From Taxillus chinensis (Eukaryota; Streptophyta; Magnoliopsida; Santalales; Loranthaceae): a DNA stretch of 64,000 bases. The translations under genes were made by a program, and so were the position numbers. Below are positions 50,618-63,399 of the stretch, piece after piece. Each line of letters starts with the position of its first letter. Positions within the stretch are counted from its first letter, which is position 1. The notes beneath the pieces are model-generated. The model did no database searches. It was not told where the DNA came from and saw only the letters and a program-made list of their open reading frames with translations. Location of the stretch: NCBI GenBank assembly GCA_023512835.1, contig CM042092.1, positions 7,751,293 through 7,815,292 of the forward strand. The letters are read 5' to 3'.

Positions 50618-52210
50618 ATGGACCAGCATGGTCTTGGTTTTGACCTAAACATTGATCCAACCAGCCAGAAGCAACCGGATCCCACAACTCCGGTGAGTTT
50701 TATATATACACAAACACACAGCACACGCACACGCACACGCACACGCACACGCACACGCACACTAATGATGAATTTAGTTACAACCGACCATATATTGAAC
50801 TCCCCTCCAATAGATGATTATAGGTGTGTTGCTTGTTGAACATTAATATTAGCAATATTAGTATCATATTATGTATCAGAAGAATGTGATGAGTACGTTT
50901 CAAGGTAGCTTTCTTGGATTGAGTCCGGAAACAAGCAAGCCCCATGTCAAGAAATTAGAGGTGAGAGCCATAAATCAATAGCAGTGGCATCTCGTTGTCT
51001 TAGATCTGATTGTTATATACAGTAAATACATTAATCAGTTTTACTTGACCATTTGGATATATTGTCAGGCCAGTGCTTTAGTGGACGAGTTGACTCGGAT
51101 GAATCAGGAGAACAAAAGGCTGACCCAAATGCTAACCGCTATGCGTGAGAACTACAATTCTTTGCAAAGCCACATGAAGGGCTTGATGAGCAAGAATTGC
51201 CCACCTGAGGCCTGCGCTGGGCGATCAAGAAAGAGGAAGGGCAATCCCGGCAGCGGCGAAGATTACAACCTTGATCTGAGAATAAACAGTGGGAATGCCG
51301 CGGAGAGCACCTCAGCTGGTCATGATGATGATTCATCATTTTGCAAAAGGCCTAGAGAAGACTACACCAAGAGGAAGAGTTCCAGGGTCATTGCGCAAGC
51401 AGATGATTCTGATGCAAGCATGGTAAATTTTTTACCCCCTGACAAATAATTAATGCTATTATATATGTATGTCTAATGAAATGATGGGTTCATTAGAGTT
51501 GAAATCTATATATTAAGTGAAGAGACCAATAAGCTCACTTCAGCTGGGTTGGACTCTTATTGCCAATTACAGGAGGTGCATATGATATTCGAGTGCTACT
51601 TTAATATGAAACCAAAAAAAAAAATGCAGGTAGTGAAGGATGGGTATCAATGGAGAAAATATGGTCAAAAGGTGACTAGAGATAACCCTTCTCCTAGAGC
51701 ATACTTCAAGTGCTCCTTTGCTCCAACCTGTCCAGTCAAGAAGAAGGCAAGCCTAGCCCGGCCCATTTTTCCATTTACTTAATTGATAAAATTTTAAATT
51801 AATTTTATTTCGGATTGAGTGGTTAGGTGCAAAGGAGTGCTGAAGATCCTTCCCTATTGATAGCCACATATGATGGGGAGCACAACCACTTGCAACCTTC
51901 TGCGGGCACCCTGACATTGGACTCCAACCCTGTCATAGAACCCGGTCTAGCCGGTCCAGGCCTCAGCAGTTTAGTCTCCACCTTGATGAGACCTCCTAGC
52001 CCTCCAGGGACCGTTCCATTAGTACAGCCTGGTGCACTGCATGGTGATCACCAAAGGCCTGCTCAGGACAGTGCAGCCCCAGCGGTTCTGCAGCCGTGTA
52101 TGGTCGAACAATTGGTCTCTTCCTTAGCCAAAAGACCTGGTTTTACGTCAGCGCTTGCAGCAGCAATTTCAGGGAGAATTTTGGACAAGTCTGGGATAGA
52201 GAGTGGTTGA
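50618..52210 (+). CDS. WRKY transcription factor, group IIa (WRKY40/18/60-like)
   Basis: This is a nuclear DNA-binding protein expected to bind W-boxes; group IIa members tune defence and abscisic-acid responses. Exons: 50618-50692, 50880-50960, 51069-51422, 51630-51746, 51827-52210, giving 336 aa. The N-terminus contains FDLNIDP. Exon 3 opens with a leucine-zipper-like coiled coil ([19 protein letters not shown]) used for dimerisation in this group, followed by a basic patch RSRKRKG. The WRKY domain has WRKYGQK in exon 4 and a C-X5-C-X23-H-X-H zinc finger split between exons 4 and 5 (CSFAPTC, then GEHNH). [15 protein letters not shown] is the group IIa form. The last intron (51747-51826) begins with GC instead of GT. 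Intron 1 carries a CACACG microsatellite. An AATAAA at 52290 is a likely poly(A) signal. The start is the first ATG in frame; exon 2 is supported by splice sites and phase but is not a conserved domain. Confidence 0.92.
50716..50761. repeat. (CACACG)n repeat in WRKY intron 1
   Basis: About seven CACACG hexamers lie 25 nt after the first donor. If intron 1 were retained, the frame would stay open through this repeat as a Thr-Arg run until a stop at about 50837. Confidence 0.85.
51747..51826 (+). other. GC-AG intron splitting the WRKY zinc finger
   Basis: The 80-nt intron separates the codons for VKKK from VQRS, the conserved intron position in group IIa and IIb WRKY genes. The donor reads AAGAAG then GCAAGCC and the acceptor reads GGTTAG then GTGCAAAGG. 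No GT donor nearby keeps the domain intact. Without splicing the frame ends 12 codons later, losing both zinc-finger histidines. Confidence 0.85.
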
Positions 52211-53360
52211 AGTCCAAATGAGAGAAGCTTATGTTGCCATACTGCTAAAATGTTGTGGTTCCAAGTAGCGGAGAGCAACAACTAATGTAAATAAAATAGA
52301 GATATGTGGGCTGTGGCAGTAGTTGTTTCCATTTTAATTGAATATTTAGGGATAAGCTTATGATACTTATCTTTCCAAACAACATAACCTAGACCTGCAT
52401 CAATCGGACCCAGCTTTAAATAAACAGATTAAGCGTTAAGGTTCAAGGAACCGGATGGTAGGGAAGCGCGACTTAAATTTTTTAATTCTTATTTGGTTTT
52501 TCGATCCTTTTAATCAATTAAAACACATATATAACACTACAAACATATAAGACAAAAATAGTAAAAGAAAAGAGAAGAAGACCCACACTACAATGATTAC
52601 TAAATAAATAAAGATTTAAAACAAAGAAAACTAATAATGATAAATTATGATAATAAATAGGGATCACAAAAGACAAAGGAAAGGGATAAGGATAAAATAT
52701 AATATATATATATATATATAATATATATATGTATCCATTATATCACAACTAGAATCATATTGGTTTCTATTGTCTCTGTGGTGATGGTTGTGAGGCCATC
52801 GGGACTATGCGGTGACATTGATTGTGGTGGAATGGGGAATGATATAGTATGATAGGATGATTGGATAATGAACTATATTGGATGTGAATTCTATTAACTG
52901 ATACATGTTGTGTTGTTTATTATAAGTATGTAATGATTTGATGAATTGTGAATGATTGTGGGATATTAAATTTTGCTAATGTTTGTGATATATGTCTTGA
53001 AATTAATAGTTATGTGGGTAGTTAGAATATTATACTGTCACATGTACACTTGACATATAAGATTTTAGGTTTTGATTGGATTGTAGGATGGTATGGAATT
53101 GTGGTTCATTTATATGTTTTTACTCTTATGATGTTAACATATTGTTTAGGTATAGACATATTAATTGGAGGTTGCTGCTGGTTGCTTGTTATTCCTTATT
53201 TGATGTAATATTTCGATATTATTATTTGGTTTATTTGTTATTCAAATAAGAGTATTGAATTGATGATATGTTATTATGAAATTACATTGATTGTCTAGAA
53301 TGCATGACATTTGAAAATGTATATATATACATATATATCTTTGTTATATGATTTACAAGT
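52211..53360. other. WRKY 3' UTR and downstream intergenic DNA
   Basis: The AATAAA at 52290-52295 suggests a short 3' UTR. Beyond it the DNA is AT-rich with an (AT)n patch at about 52700-52730 and no recognised gene. Confidence 0.5.
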
Positions 53361-53377
53361 GATAATTTTGTGTTTGA

Positions 53378-53585
53378 GGGGTTTGGTTTTTTTTTTTTTT
53401 TTTTTTATTTTTTTTTTTTAAGGGTTAAAATGGGTATTTATATAAATAAATATATAATTTTAATTATTTTTTTTTTTAATTTTAAAAATAATAATATATA
53501 TTTTTTTATAATAAAAAAAAAAAAAAAAAAAATAAAAGGGATGAAAAAAAGAATAACAACCCCCCAAACCCCCCCCAAAAAACTC
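53378..53585. repeat. Cluster of homopolymer runs (T, A and C)
   Basis: Runs of about 20 T, 10 T, 19 A and two C runs occur within 200 bp. The only open frame across them is low complexity. The cluster may be a consensus problem or a decayed simple-repeat zone. Confidence 0.6.
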
Positions 53586-56500
53586 ACAATGGCCAGGTTT
53601 AACTGACAAGGTTAATAGGGGAAACCTGTGTGGGCCCTTGATCTACGTATTTAGGTTTGAGTTAAATGGTTGGCCAAATTTCATTAGCAAACAACTGTTT
53701 TAGAATTATTATTTTAATAACTTACGCCAAACGTAGGCGGGGGGCAAGGATAACAAGGCCGGCAAGATGGTTGGCAACAAGATGGCAGACAAGCAAGGGT
53801 GAGGGCGTATGACAAGTATGTGACACTGTTGGGGAAGAAGAAGACTTCAAGAGGGAGATGAAAAAGTGAGAGAAGACAAGAGAGAGAAACGAGAAACGAA
53901 GAAAGAAAATAAAATAATATTTTATTTAAAACAGCAAAATATTTGTTGAGCCTATTATTCGGTATGATAAAAAGTGACTAGTTAAATTTTACAAAAGTAA
54001 AATTTTAGCTAAAATTTAACCAAACAATAGGCAATTTATTGTGAGTACTCTAAGTGGACTTAATACACAAGATTAATAATATCATGCTAATTTTAACATT
54101 AATGATGAGTTTAGTTTTAAACTATTTAGCTAGATGGTATTATGGTTTTGAAAATAATGGTGTATAAATTATTTTTATAAGATAGTAAAATTGTAGAAAC
54201 CAAACTTTAAGTTAAATTTTAATTAATTCGATGAGACTCAATATTTTTTAAAAATAATTGATAGTCTTCTAGCATTTATTAAATTCATTACAACAATATT
54301 AAATTTATTATTTAAATAAAATTAAGTAAACAAGAAAATCCATTATAAAGAGAGAGAGAGAGAGTATAATATCCTCTTTATATTTTCGATCATGTCAATT
54401 CCGTTCTATTTTGTAATATATATACATATTACATACATAAAAATAAAGCTTGTGCAGTATTCCTTTATATGTTAATCATTAGAATTAAATTTGATATTAT
54501 TCAAGAAGTTAAATAAATAAATATATGCTTAATTACAAAATTAATAAATTTATTTTTAAAATACTGAAATAATATGATTTTAATTAAAAAAATATTCTAT
54601 AAAAATAACATCAAAATAAAAATAAACAGATTTGGGTTTTATGGAAATCCAAATGTAGACCAGTCACCAGTCCATTGACAGGTAGGCCACAGCTAGCGCG
54701 TGCCTAGCAAACTAATTCTTCCATCGTGTCAGGAATGATTGATTAACACATAACTCCTAATTTTATTAAAGCAATTATGTATAAATAATATTTGTAAAAA
54801 TCACGCCCCTCCGCACCCTCCATAACTCCATTCCACGTACATATAGAGAACGTGTAATTTGGATAGTATAGGGAACGTGTCATGCACGTTCAACATACTA
54901 TTACTATATATATATATATTATATATATATATCCATAGGAATAGTATCTATGACAGAATAATTTTCTTTTATACGTCTTTGCATACATTATCAGTCTTAT
55001 TATAACTTTTATAAAAAAATTATTATTATTTTACAATAATACCCCCAATACCCTTCCCACCTAAAACACACCGTAATTTTATATTTAATATTCACAGTAA
55101 ATATTAAACATCCTGAAAAAAATTCTAAAACATACCGTAATTTCACCATAAGTGAATAAGTGCCTCTATCACCCTACTAGCACAGCGGGACAGTCTTATT
55201 ATAACTCACCATTAATGTAACATTCACTTTTAATATAAATAGTTAATTACATGCAACTGACATTTTCAATTTTGTCAATACTACATGTGGGTAAGTTAGA
55301 CAGTAATTCATGTAGTTTTTTACCGTTAGATTAATATTATTTATATAAAAAAAATCATAACAATTCAGGAGCATAAAAGGAAAAGAGGTAGATAGGCAGA
55401 GTAGATAGACTGTTTTTTTTTTCCTTCATTTCTTTCTTTTCTTCTTTCTCACCGGTAAAAACTAATTAAAAAGACCGGAAAGGGAATGATCGAGCGCCGT
55501 AGATGCTGATAATGTAAACCAAGTCAAAGTTGGATTAGGTGCGACAGTGATGTTATATATGTGTGTGGGTTGGCTTTGTCGGGGGACTTCAACGCACCCC
55601 ACGTAAACCCGACGCACACGTACACGTACGTACGTACGTAAACAAACATGGACCATAACAAAGTGTAAACACAAAGACTTTCTTTCCTCGTTCCCGGCCG
55701 CCGCTGCCGTCTCACGGACACGAGGTGTCTCAGTTCGCTTGATGTTGTCGACTGGAAAAGGAAGTAATTAATATTGTAAGGGAGTTGGATTTATTATTTT
55801 TAAAGTAAATAATTTTGAAAAAATAACAAATCAAAACCAACGGATTAAATAAAATAAAAAATCATAAGATTCATCAAAATAACAAATGACAAATCAATAT
55901 TATTTTATCCAAATAGATAAAATAAATACAAATAAAATATCTTGACTCAATACTAAATACAAATAGATATTAAATTAATAAGAGATAATTTATCCTTTGC
56001 AAATCAATTCACAAATATATTATATTAAATTTGGTTGGTTCGGTCGGTCACTGAATTAATTAAATTATAAATCAATCACGATATATTATTTTTTAAAATT
56101 TTAAATCAAATTAATTTTAAAAACCGTATATTTTTTATTTGTATTAGGTTTGTTTGTCTCAGTTCATCTCTTCGAATCAATTTCTGACCATCCCGATTGT
56201 TTGAACTCTAATAATATATTTTCAATCTTTTTTAAATTTAAATTACTTTCTATTTTTTTTCTATAAATATATACCACAATATATATTTTTAATCCCTTCC
56301 AAATCCATCCAAATCCAAATCCCTAATAATATTTTACTCTTAATTTATATTACTCTTAATAATATTTTACTCTTAATATTTTATCCAAATTCTTATATAT
56401 ATTTTTTTAAAAGAATAATATTTTACTCTTAATTTATTTAATAATAATTTTTTATAATTTAATATGAAAAAAGAATAAAAAATATAAAAAAATATAAAAG

Positions 56501-58880
56501 AGAATGATAAAATAAATAAAATTTTTTATTAATTAATAATTATATAAAGTAAATAATATTTTTAAATATATTAAAAAATATAGTTAAATATAAAATTCCT
56601 GTATATACAAATCCTATTTAAAAGTCGACTTATTAGTTTTTTTTTAACTTTCTTTCTTTAAACCTAAAAGATATTCATCCATCCAAATCCATCTCCGAGC
56701 CCTGTTTTTTTTAATCCAACCTGAAAACACATTCGTATTTGGCTTTCAATATCTAATAAATATTTAAAATACATATTCGCATTATCCAAGAATGATGAGA
56801 ACTGGGAATACTCACTACCATTGAACCACCACATTGTGTGTAGAAGATGCACCAGTTATATATAATTGAATATTTTAATTATAAAATTATTAATTGTAAT
56901 ATAAAAAACAGATATGAATATATTCTTTTGTGGTGGGATACAAATAATTTTTTTAATTCAAAGCGGTCAAAGTCTGCAGATATTTTTCCCCGGCCCTATT
57001 TTTCTTGTTATGCTTTTATATTTTATATAAATAGCCCAAAAAATTAATCTGAAACCAACAACACTCAATTGAAATCAAAAGTATTCAATGATTGGGATTT
57101 TAGATTAATTTGCGAACAAATTAACTATTATATTATCGTAAAAGTTTACAGGAATAATATCTGCTATATGAATATTTAATCTAATAATTAATTTTTAAAA
57201 TAAATATCTACTTAATACTAAAATTATTCAGATTTTTACAGTGGTAAGCTAAACTTTCTTTCCTGCAAAATCGGGACTCAAAAAATTATATATTGAATTC
57301 TCTTTTCCACTCATTTACAAGGAAAACTTGCATGACAGCAGTGGAAAAAATCATTACTAAAAAGCCTACGTTGCGAGGTATGAAAAGGTACACAAGAACT
57401 TAAAATATCTAAAGAATCATAGAAAAATCTAATTATGAAATGTGAATAAGGCCTGATTAGGAAAGTTGCCCTAATTAAGTCAAAATCCTTAAAGGAAGAT
57501 TTAATTGGCATCAATTTCATAGACATTGATTTCATCAAAGCCAACATTAAATACATAAATTGATGAATATTGAAAAAAATTACTATATTAAGCTAGTCAA
57601 AATCCAATATTTCTATATAAGTTATAGTAAATATATAATTTTCTCAAATTTAAAGAGTCACCGTAAATTCAACTTTGTGTCATATTACATGGGCTCTCAT
57701 TCAAAAGTACTGTTTTTTCTTTTATCCTTGCTAAAACTGCCCTCACGAAAACTTCAATGTTGTTAAAGCACTTTACCACTTTCGATCACTCATCTCCCAC
57801 AAGTATGTTTTTTATTGAAAAAATTCACTAAATTATGAGTGTTGGATGCCTTAAACTCCTTTGAGTCTCAGATTGTTGAGTTAAGTACATCATGTTAGTA
57901 TCTCAATGACCTAGACTAATCAAATTAAAGTAAATTTCCCAATACTGACATGTAGGGGTTTTCTTAATAACGAAAAGAATCTTGTGTTTTTGATATTTTA
58001 AAATTTTCATTGACATACTTTTACTCAAGATACAACAATATATATATATATATAATAAAATTAAAAGAGATTTTTTATAAAATAAAAAACTAAGCTATAT
58101 ATATATCGCATTGATGTATTTGAAAAAAAAACGAAAATCGAAGATGATTTTATTTTTATTTATTTTTTCCAAAATCTTCATCATCCCGCCATTATATTTG
58201 TGGAAGGAACTTGACAAGGAAACTTGAGAAGAGAGATAAAATGTAAAAACACTTGGAGCATTTATTAATTAAAAGAAAAATAGGTGAATGCACGTACAAT
58301 TTACTAAGATTTTAAAACACATAAATTTCAATTTACAGAAATCAAATAAAGCGCTAGTTTAACTGCTAATATTGATACCGACTAAATTGTTTATTTTCCA
58401 CCAAAATTTTGTAGAACTTTCACAAAATGCTGCTAGGAAGCGTCTTATTTAAAGAAAGGACTCTTGCCATACTTGCCGAGAAAATGCACCAACCCCACCC
58501 ACTTCCAAAAAAAGAAAAGAAAAAAAAATACTGTGACAGCACTGTATGGTACACATTGTCAAATTTTTGGTACATTTTTGGAAATAACATTTGTTTTGAA
58601 TGACCTTAAAAACTAGTGGTAATAATAACTGAATCATACGGTTAGGAAATAAAATTGTTGAAGAAAAGATAGCAGTAAAAGGGCTACTGGATTTTCAACC
58701 CTCAATAGATTGGATGACGATGACTACCAGAGAGAACCAAGATTGCTTTTTCATATAATGCAGCAGAGAAGACTCTAAATGCGATATTTTTACAATCCTA
58801 TTATTATTGAAAAATATACAGATTGAAAAAGACTAACTAGAACACAACAAAACAAAAAAAGAAGGAAAGAAAAGGAATTA
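53586..58880. other. AT-rich intergenic DNA between WRKY and formin genes
   Basis: No gene was recognised. Landmarks are a GA run at about 54347-54364, an interrupted (AT)n run at about 54907-54932, an ACGT repeat (TACGTACGTACGTACG) near 55625, and a less AT-rich patch at about 55470-55740 without a coding signal I can support. Small ORFs are short and lack motifs. Confidence 0.45.
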
Positions 58881-59314
58881 CACTAATCCGAACAATGTAA
58901 GACAACTACTGCTTAATTTTTTACAGGTTGGTCAAGGTATCCTACACAAGGTTCATCGAACAGATATTGATCCCATCATCCCTGCACAGACACAACGAAC
59001 CTCACTAAATATCATCACAACAACAAGAGAATGATAAATGTTCTGTCACAACACCAAGGAACCCACCAACAAATATGAAGGACGGGGAATTAAAATGCTT
59101 ACTGCTTAAAGCGCAATTTCTGCCCCTCCTGTTACGTGTTGAGTATCATTAGAACTAGCTCTCCAGCATTACTTTAATCTTTGACTTATTTTTCCCATCA
59201 GAATTCTCCTTGTGGGTGTTATGTTCAAGTTGTCATCCCTCTAGACTTCCTCTACTGATGAAATTTCTGTTTCATATTGAATGTTGGCCTACGATACTTC
59301 GATTACTTCAGATC
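58881..59314 (-). other. Presumed 3' UTR of the formin gene
   Basis: The region lies just downstream of the minus-strand formin stop codon at 59315-59317. It is less AT-rich than the DNA beyond. I did not find a convincing minus-strand AATAAA. Confidence 0.4.
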
Positions 59315-62300
59315 CTAGCTACTGAAATGATTCTGATTCTGCGCCCTCAAGGAGGCAGGCTCCTTTCTGGGAGTGCCCACTTTCGTCATCTCAATATCGG
59401 TTTCCTTCTGTGCTTTCTTCCTTTCAAACTCCACCTGCTTGCAATTTTCTTCATGAGCTCTTAAGAACATCCTGACAAAGTTGAGCAGCGTAGTAACAAC
59501 TGCACCAACATAGGACAGTTAATTCAAAAGATGGAATACATACATAATAAACCTTGCAATAACACAACCAGCATGCCCACACACCCTATAATAGTTTGGC
59601 TTTTAGTTCAATACAAAACCACCTAAAATTGCGGTCGTAGTGGTTTTGGACATTTCTATTCAACAAAACTATGGGTATGTTATGATATTGTGCACCCCAA
59701 CAAAATAATATTAATAATAATAACTATGGCAGGAGAGCCAATTTCTTGGACCATTCAAAAAATTACTATAGTCAAACGAGTGACAATAATAAGTTTAGGC
59801 CATGATGGATATTGTAGGACTAACAAAATTCAAGTTGCAACTTCAGTTGAAAGCAAACATGAGATTAAACAATCACTTTGTCTAAAGTTCAATTTGTAAG
59901 ATAACCCATTAAGTTTGCCCAAAAATGTGTGAAGCTTCAACATTCCTCCCTTCATGTGCACCTCAAGCAAACACTTAGGCCATACATAAAATAGTGTAAA
60001 CATAATAAAATGGTTGCCCTTTTAAGGGAACAAATGACATCCAACTTTGACCAACTGTGCCAAAAATAGATAAAAACCACAAGTGTTTTCCGGTAGAAGT
60101 CCATGGTTAACAATCAACACCTGCTAATGTCAGCTTTTCCAAACTAGCATTCAATAACAGTCCACCATACAAAGGTGTAACAAAAACAAAATACAAACTT
60201 TTATACTACTAATACATTTTTATATATAAATAGAAAGCCAGTACAGTTACCTAGCTCCACAAAAACTTAGTCTAGTTTGGATGAGTGGAATGGAGGGGAA
60301 GGGATTAAGCGGATGGGGAATGGTGATAAAGATTAGAAAATGAGGACTTCCCCTCCTTCATTGACCCACCAAAACATGACAATAAAAAATGGCTAGTACA
60401 TATACCTTGCTCAAACGGGCAGCGTGCAGGATCTTCTCCAAAATAATAAGCCAATGCATCTGCGTTTTTTCCCTATGAACATCCAAATTTATCAAAATTG
60501 TCCCGAGCACGCCAAAGCAACTACATGTAACATATGTAGGCATTTGTATGGCCATGTATGAATACAATTCCTTATAACAGAAGTCGAGACATACCACACC
60601 AGAATATAGTGAAGCCAAAGACCTAACCTCAGCTTCAGCAGAACCAAGAAAATCCTTCAAATTCTGAGTTTATGGGAAGATAACACAGAAAGCAATTAGA
60701 ATGAGAATTTGCATAGAAAAAATAGCTAATAATACACTGTGAGGGAGTAATTAGACAATAATAATCGGAAAGTGACTATTTGAAGTGTCATATTTTATTG
60801 TGCAATCTTTCATACACAATGCAGCATCAAGCAGCTCCCAAACAGAGCAATAGGAGATCAAAAAGTATTAGTTACATCTAGGATTCATGATCCAAAAACA
60901 TTTCTTGCATGTTTACTGATTCTACTTGAAGCCTAAATATTGGAGGCCTATGAGTGCAATCTTGGGCCACCTTCAATGAACATGGCTATATGTTATGTAG
61001 TATTGCAACCCTTATGATCTTGTTATTTCATATGGCCACATATCATGCTTACACATTCATAGGTTGTGTTGTGAGCTGTCATATGTAGAGACATATTTCT
61101 TGATACATCAATGCTTACACGTGTTGGTAATATGGCATTAGTCAGTGGACTGGCATGCAATCAATTCAATAGCCAATCTAGCAAACTTAATATCAAAAAA
61201 ATCTTCTCATTTAGCAGATTTCCTAAAAATAATAAATTATATATCCAAAAAGGTACTTCAAAATGTAGTTCACAGGGGCTATGTGAGGATCAAGATTTTT
61301 CCAAGGACAACCTTCACGCACTTTGATGTTCTCCTTGACTATTTGAATCGTCCAGTGACTAAATCAAATTGTAAATTGTACTGCTTTTATAGCAAAGCCC
61401 TAAATCTCCCCCCTCCCGATAATGTTAGCAAGTTTTCCAGCAGTATTCTGGGATGCACGGTCTTTGGCTTGGTTGAGTTGTACCCATGCGAGATCCCGTA
61501 TTTGAGTTGTTATTTGAAAATTTTATTAGGCATTTGCTCGTCATTTGTGATCTTACTTTGCAAATGTTTTAGTTATACACACCACATTGAGTTGCTTTAA
61601 TCAAATAAAAGGAATATAAAAGGATGAAAATTTCATTTCTTCGAATGATTGATTAGCTCGTGTACGTAAATACCTTGCAAAAATATTCTGATACAGGACC
61701 GTCATTTTCAGAAGCAGCTAACTCCTGTACAACTTTTTCTAGCCCTTTGCTAACGGCCTGCATTTCTTCAGCCAGATATTTTAGTTGTATCTGCATAGTA
61801 ATTTACCATTAAACTTAAAACACGCTAATATATTTTGTTCAAGAAGTTTATTGTTCCCATTAAGTGTGTGCATATATCTACTAAAAAAATCAATAAATAC
61901 CTTTGTTGAAGCCTCCAAACTGACAAGATCTTTAGGAAAATCTAGAAGTTCTGGTAGCTTTTCAAACAACACCTACAGTATCAGGCACACCAATTATATG
62001 AATGCATGTAATTATGCAAAGTAATGTACAAGAGTACAAAGGAATCCCGAAATCAATCTAGAAGTCTGAATTTCAATAAACACCTCAATACTTGTGTGAT
62101 TATGAAGGACCCACAGCATATTCAACACAAAGGGTCCAAAACTGAGACAAATAAAACCCCAAATTGCAACCTCAACGATCCAAGATCCCAATTTTATAAT
62201 ATTGTTTTGGGTCTATCCCCCAATCTCCATGCTAGTCATGAGCGAAGAGGGAATGTGATTAGGTTTCCACATGCATTGGTTCCAATGAGGGTAACTCCAG

Positions 62301-63399
62301 TATTGACTCTTCTCTCAATTTGAAGAGGGTTACTTCATGACTCATTCCACTATTTGAATTGAGGCAGGCTTAAATTTTGGGAGAAAAATGCATACATCCA
62401 AAATCTACCGGTTTGATTTTAATACCAAAAACTTTAGAGTGTTCTTCATATTCAATCATCATCTTTTTCCTCCTGTGATGGAAAGGTAGATCAAAGTTGA
62501 ATTCAATATGTGTGAGCTTCCCTACAATAATCAAAAGTCCTATTATTTATGTGCCCTATATTAAGACATATAAATTGACCTTCAACCATCACCCTCAACT
62601 TTTGGCCCTTACCAGTTACCATCCTCAGATTCTTTGAATCTCAATCCCAGATCTCTTCAGCCAAATGTAAATATAAGGGTGAATGAACCCTTATGATGTA
62701 TTGTGACTAACAATTCCATGGTATTTAAAGAATTTAGAACTTGTTTCATACCTTCTCCTACATTCTTTGAAAAACAAAAATGGTTGACAATTGATTTGGA
62801 TGGAATCTCTTGCATACAACATGCATAGATATATATTATGAATACAGCAAAGTTGAGGGAAAAATATTGAAGAAACAAGGGAAAATCTTTCAGCTCTATC
62901 ATGACTCGAAATTTTTCTTACATCCTTCTTAATTTTCTTTTGCTTACTTTTAAATTTAAAGTTTATAAAGGTGGAATCATAACTTACCAATGATTACTGC
63001 TATATATTTAGAAAATAAATAACAAACCATACCTACTCTCAGGGGCAAACTTTTACACCCCTAGAATGGTCACAAACCCAAAAATCTTTTTTATAAGTAT
63101 AACAATAATTCAACATTTTAACAATAAACTAAATAAACTTCAGCATTTTACCAAAAATCTAGAGACAAGAAACTTCAGCATTTTAACAATAATTAAAAAA
63201 TGAATGCTGAAATTCCCAAATAACATAATAAAGTTTATTTTTCAGTCTCAAATGATTGTAAAGGTAAAAATATTTAGCATCCTTTAAAGTAAATAATATA
63301 ATACCTTACACAGATAATGCATAAGGGTCATTTTGTTGTTTCGTGCACGTGTATCAGTGAGTTTGAGGAGACTATCCAAACGAAATCCAATAGCAGAAC
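59315..63399 (-). CDS. Class II formin, 3' part (FH2 domain C-terminal half), partial
   Basis: Formins nucleate and elongate actin filaments through the FH2 domain. Six exons are visible in transcript order: 63399-63305, 61972-61901, 61790-61674, 60663-60595, 60472-60406, 59499-59315, encoding about 200 aa. All junctions are GT-AG and in phase. The reading follows the end of plant class II FH2 domains: SAIGFRLDSLLKLTDTRARN, NNKMTLMHYLCK, EKLPELLDFPKDLVSLEAST, LAEEMQAVSKGLEKVVQEL, DFLGSAEAEVRSLASLYSGV, ADALAYYFGEDPARCPFEQ, TTLLNFVRMFLRAHEENC, then the basic tail ERKKAQKE. The stop is TAG after a short variable tail. The first visible exon starts at phase 1, so at least one exon, probably many (rest of FH2, FH1 and the PTEN-like N-terminus), lies beyond position 64000. 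The AtFH13/14/18/20 group is the nearest I can name. It is convergent with the WRKY gene. Confidence 0.92.

Noticed and set aside
50423..50839. Longer reading of WRKY exon 1 starting upstream and running through intron 1
   Set aside because: It begins without an ATG, includes the leader and reads through a clear GTGAGT donor into a hexamer repeat.
55462..55721. Overlapping minus-strand ORFs near the ACGT repeat
   Set aside because: They are short, overlap in different frames and contain only low-complexity valine/arginine stretches from the GTACGT repeat.
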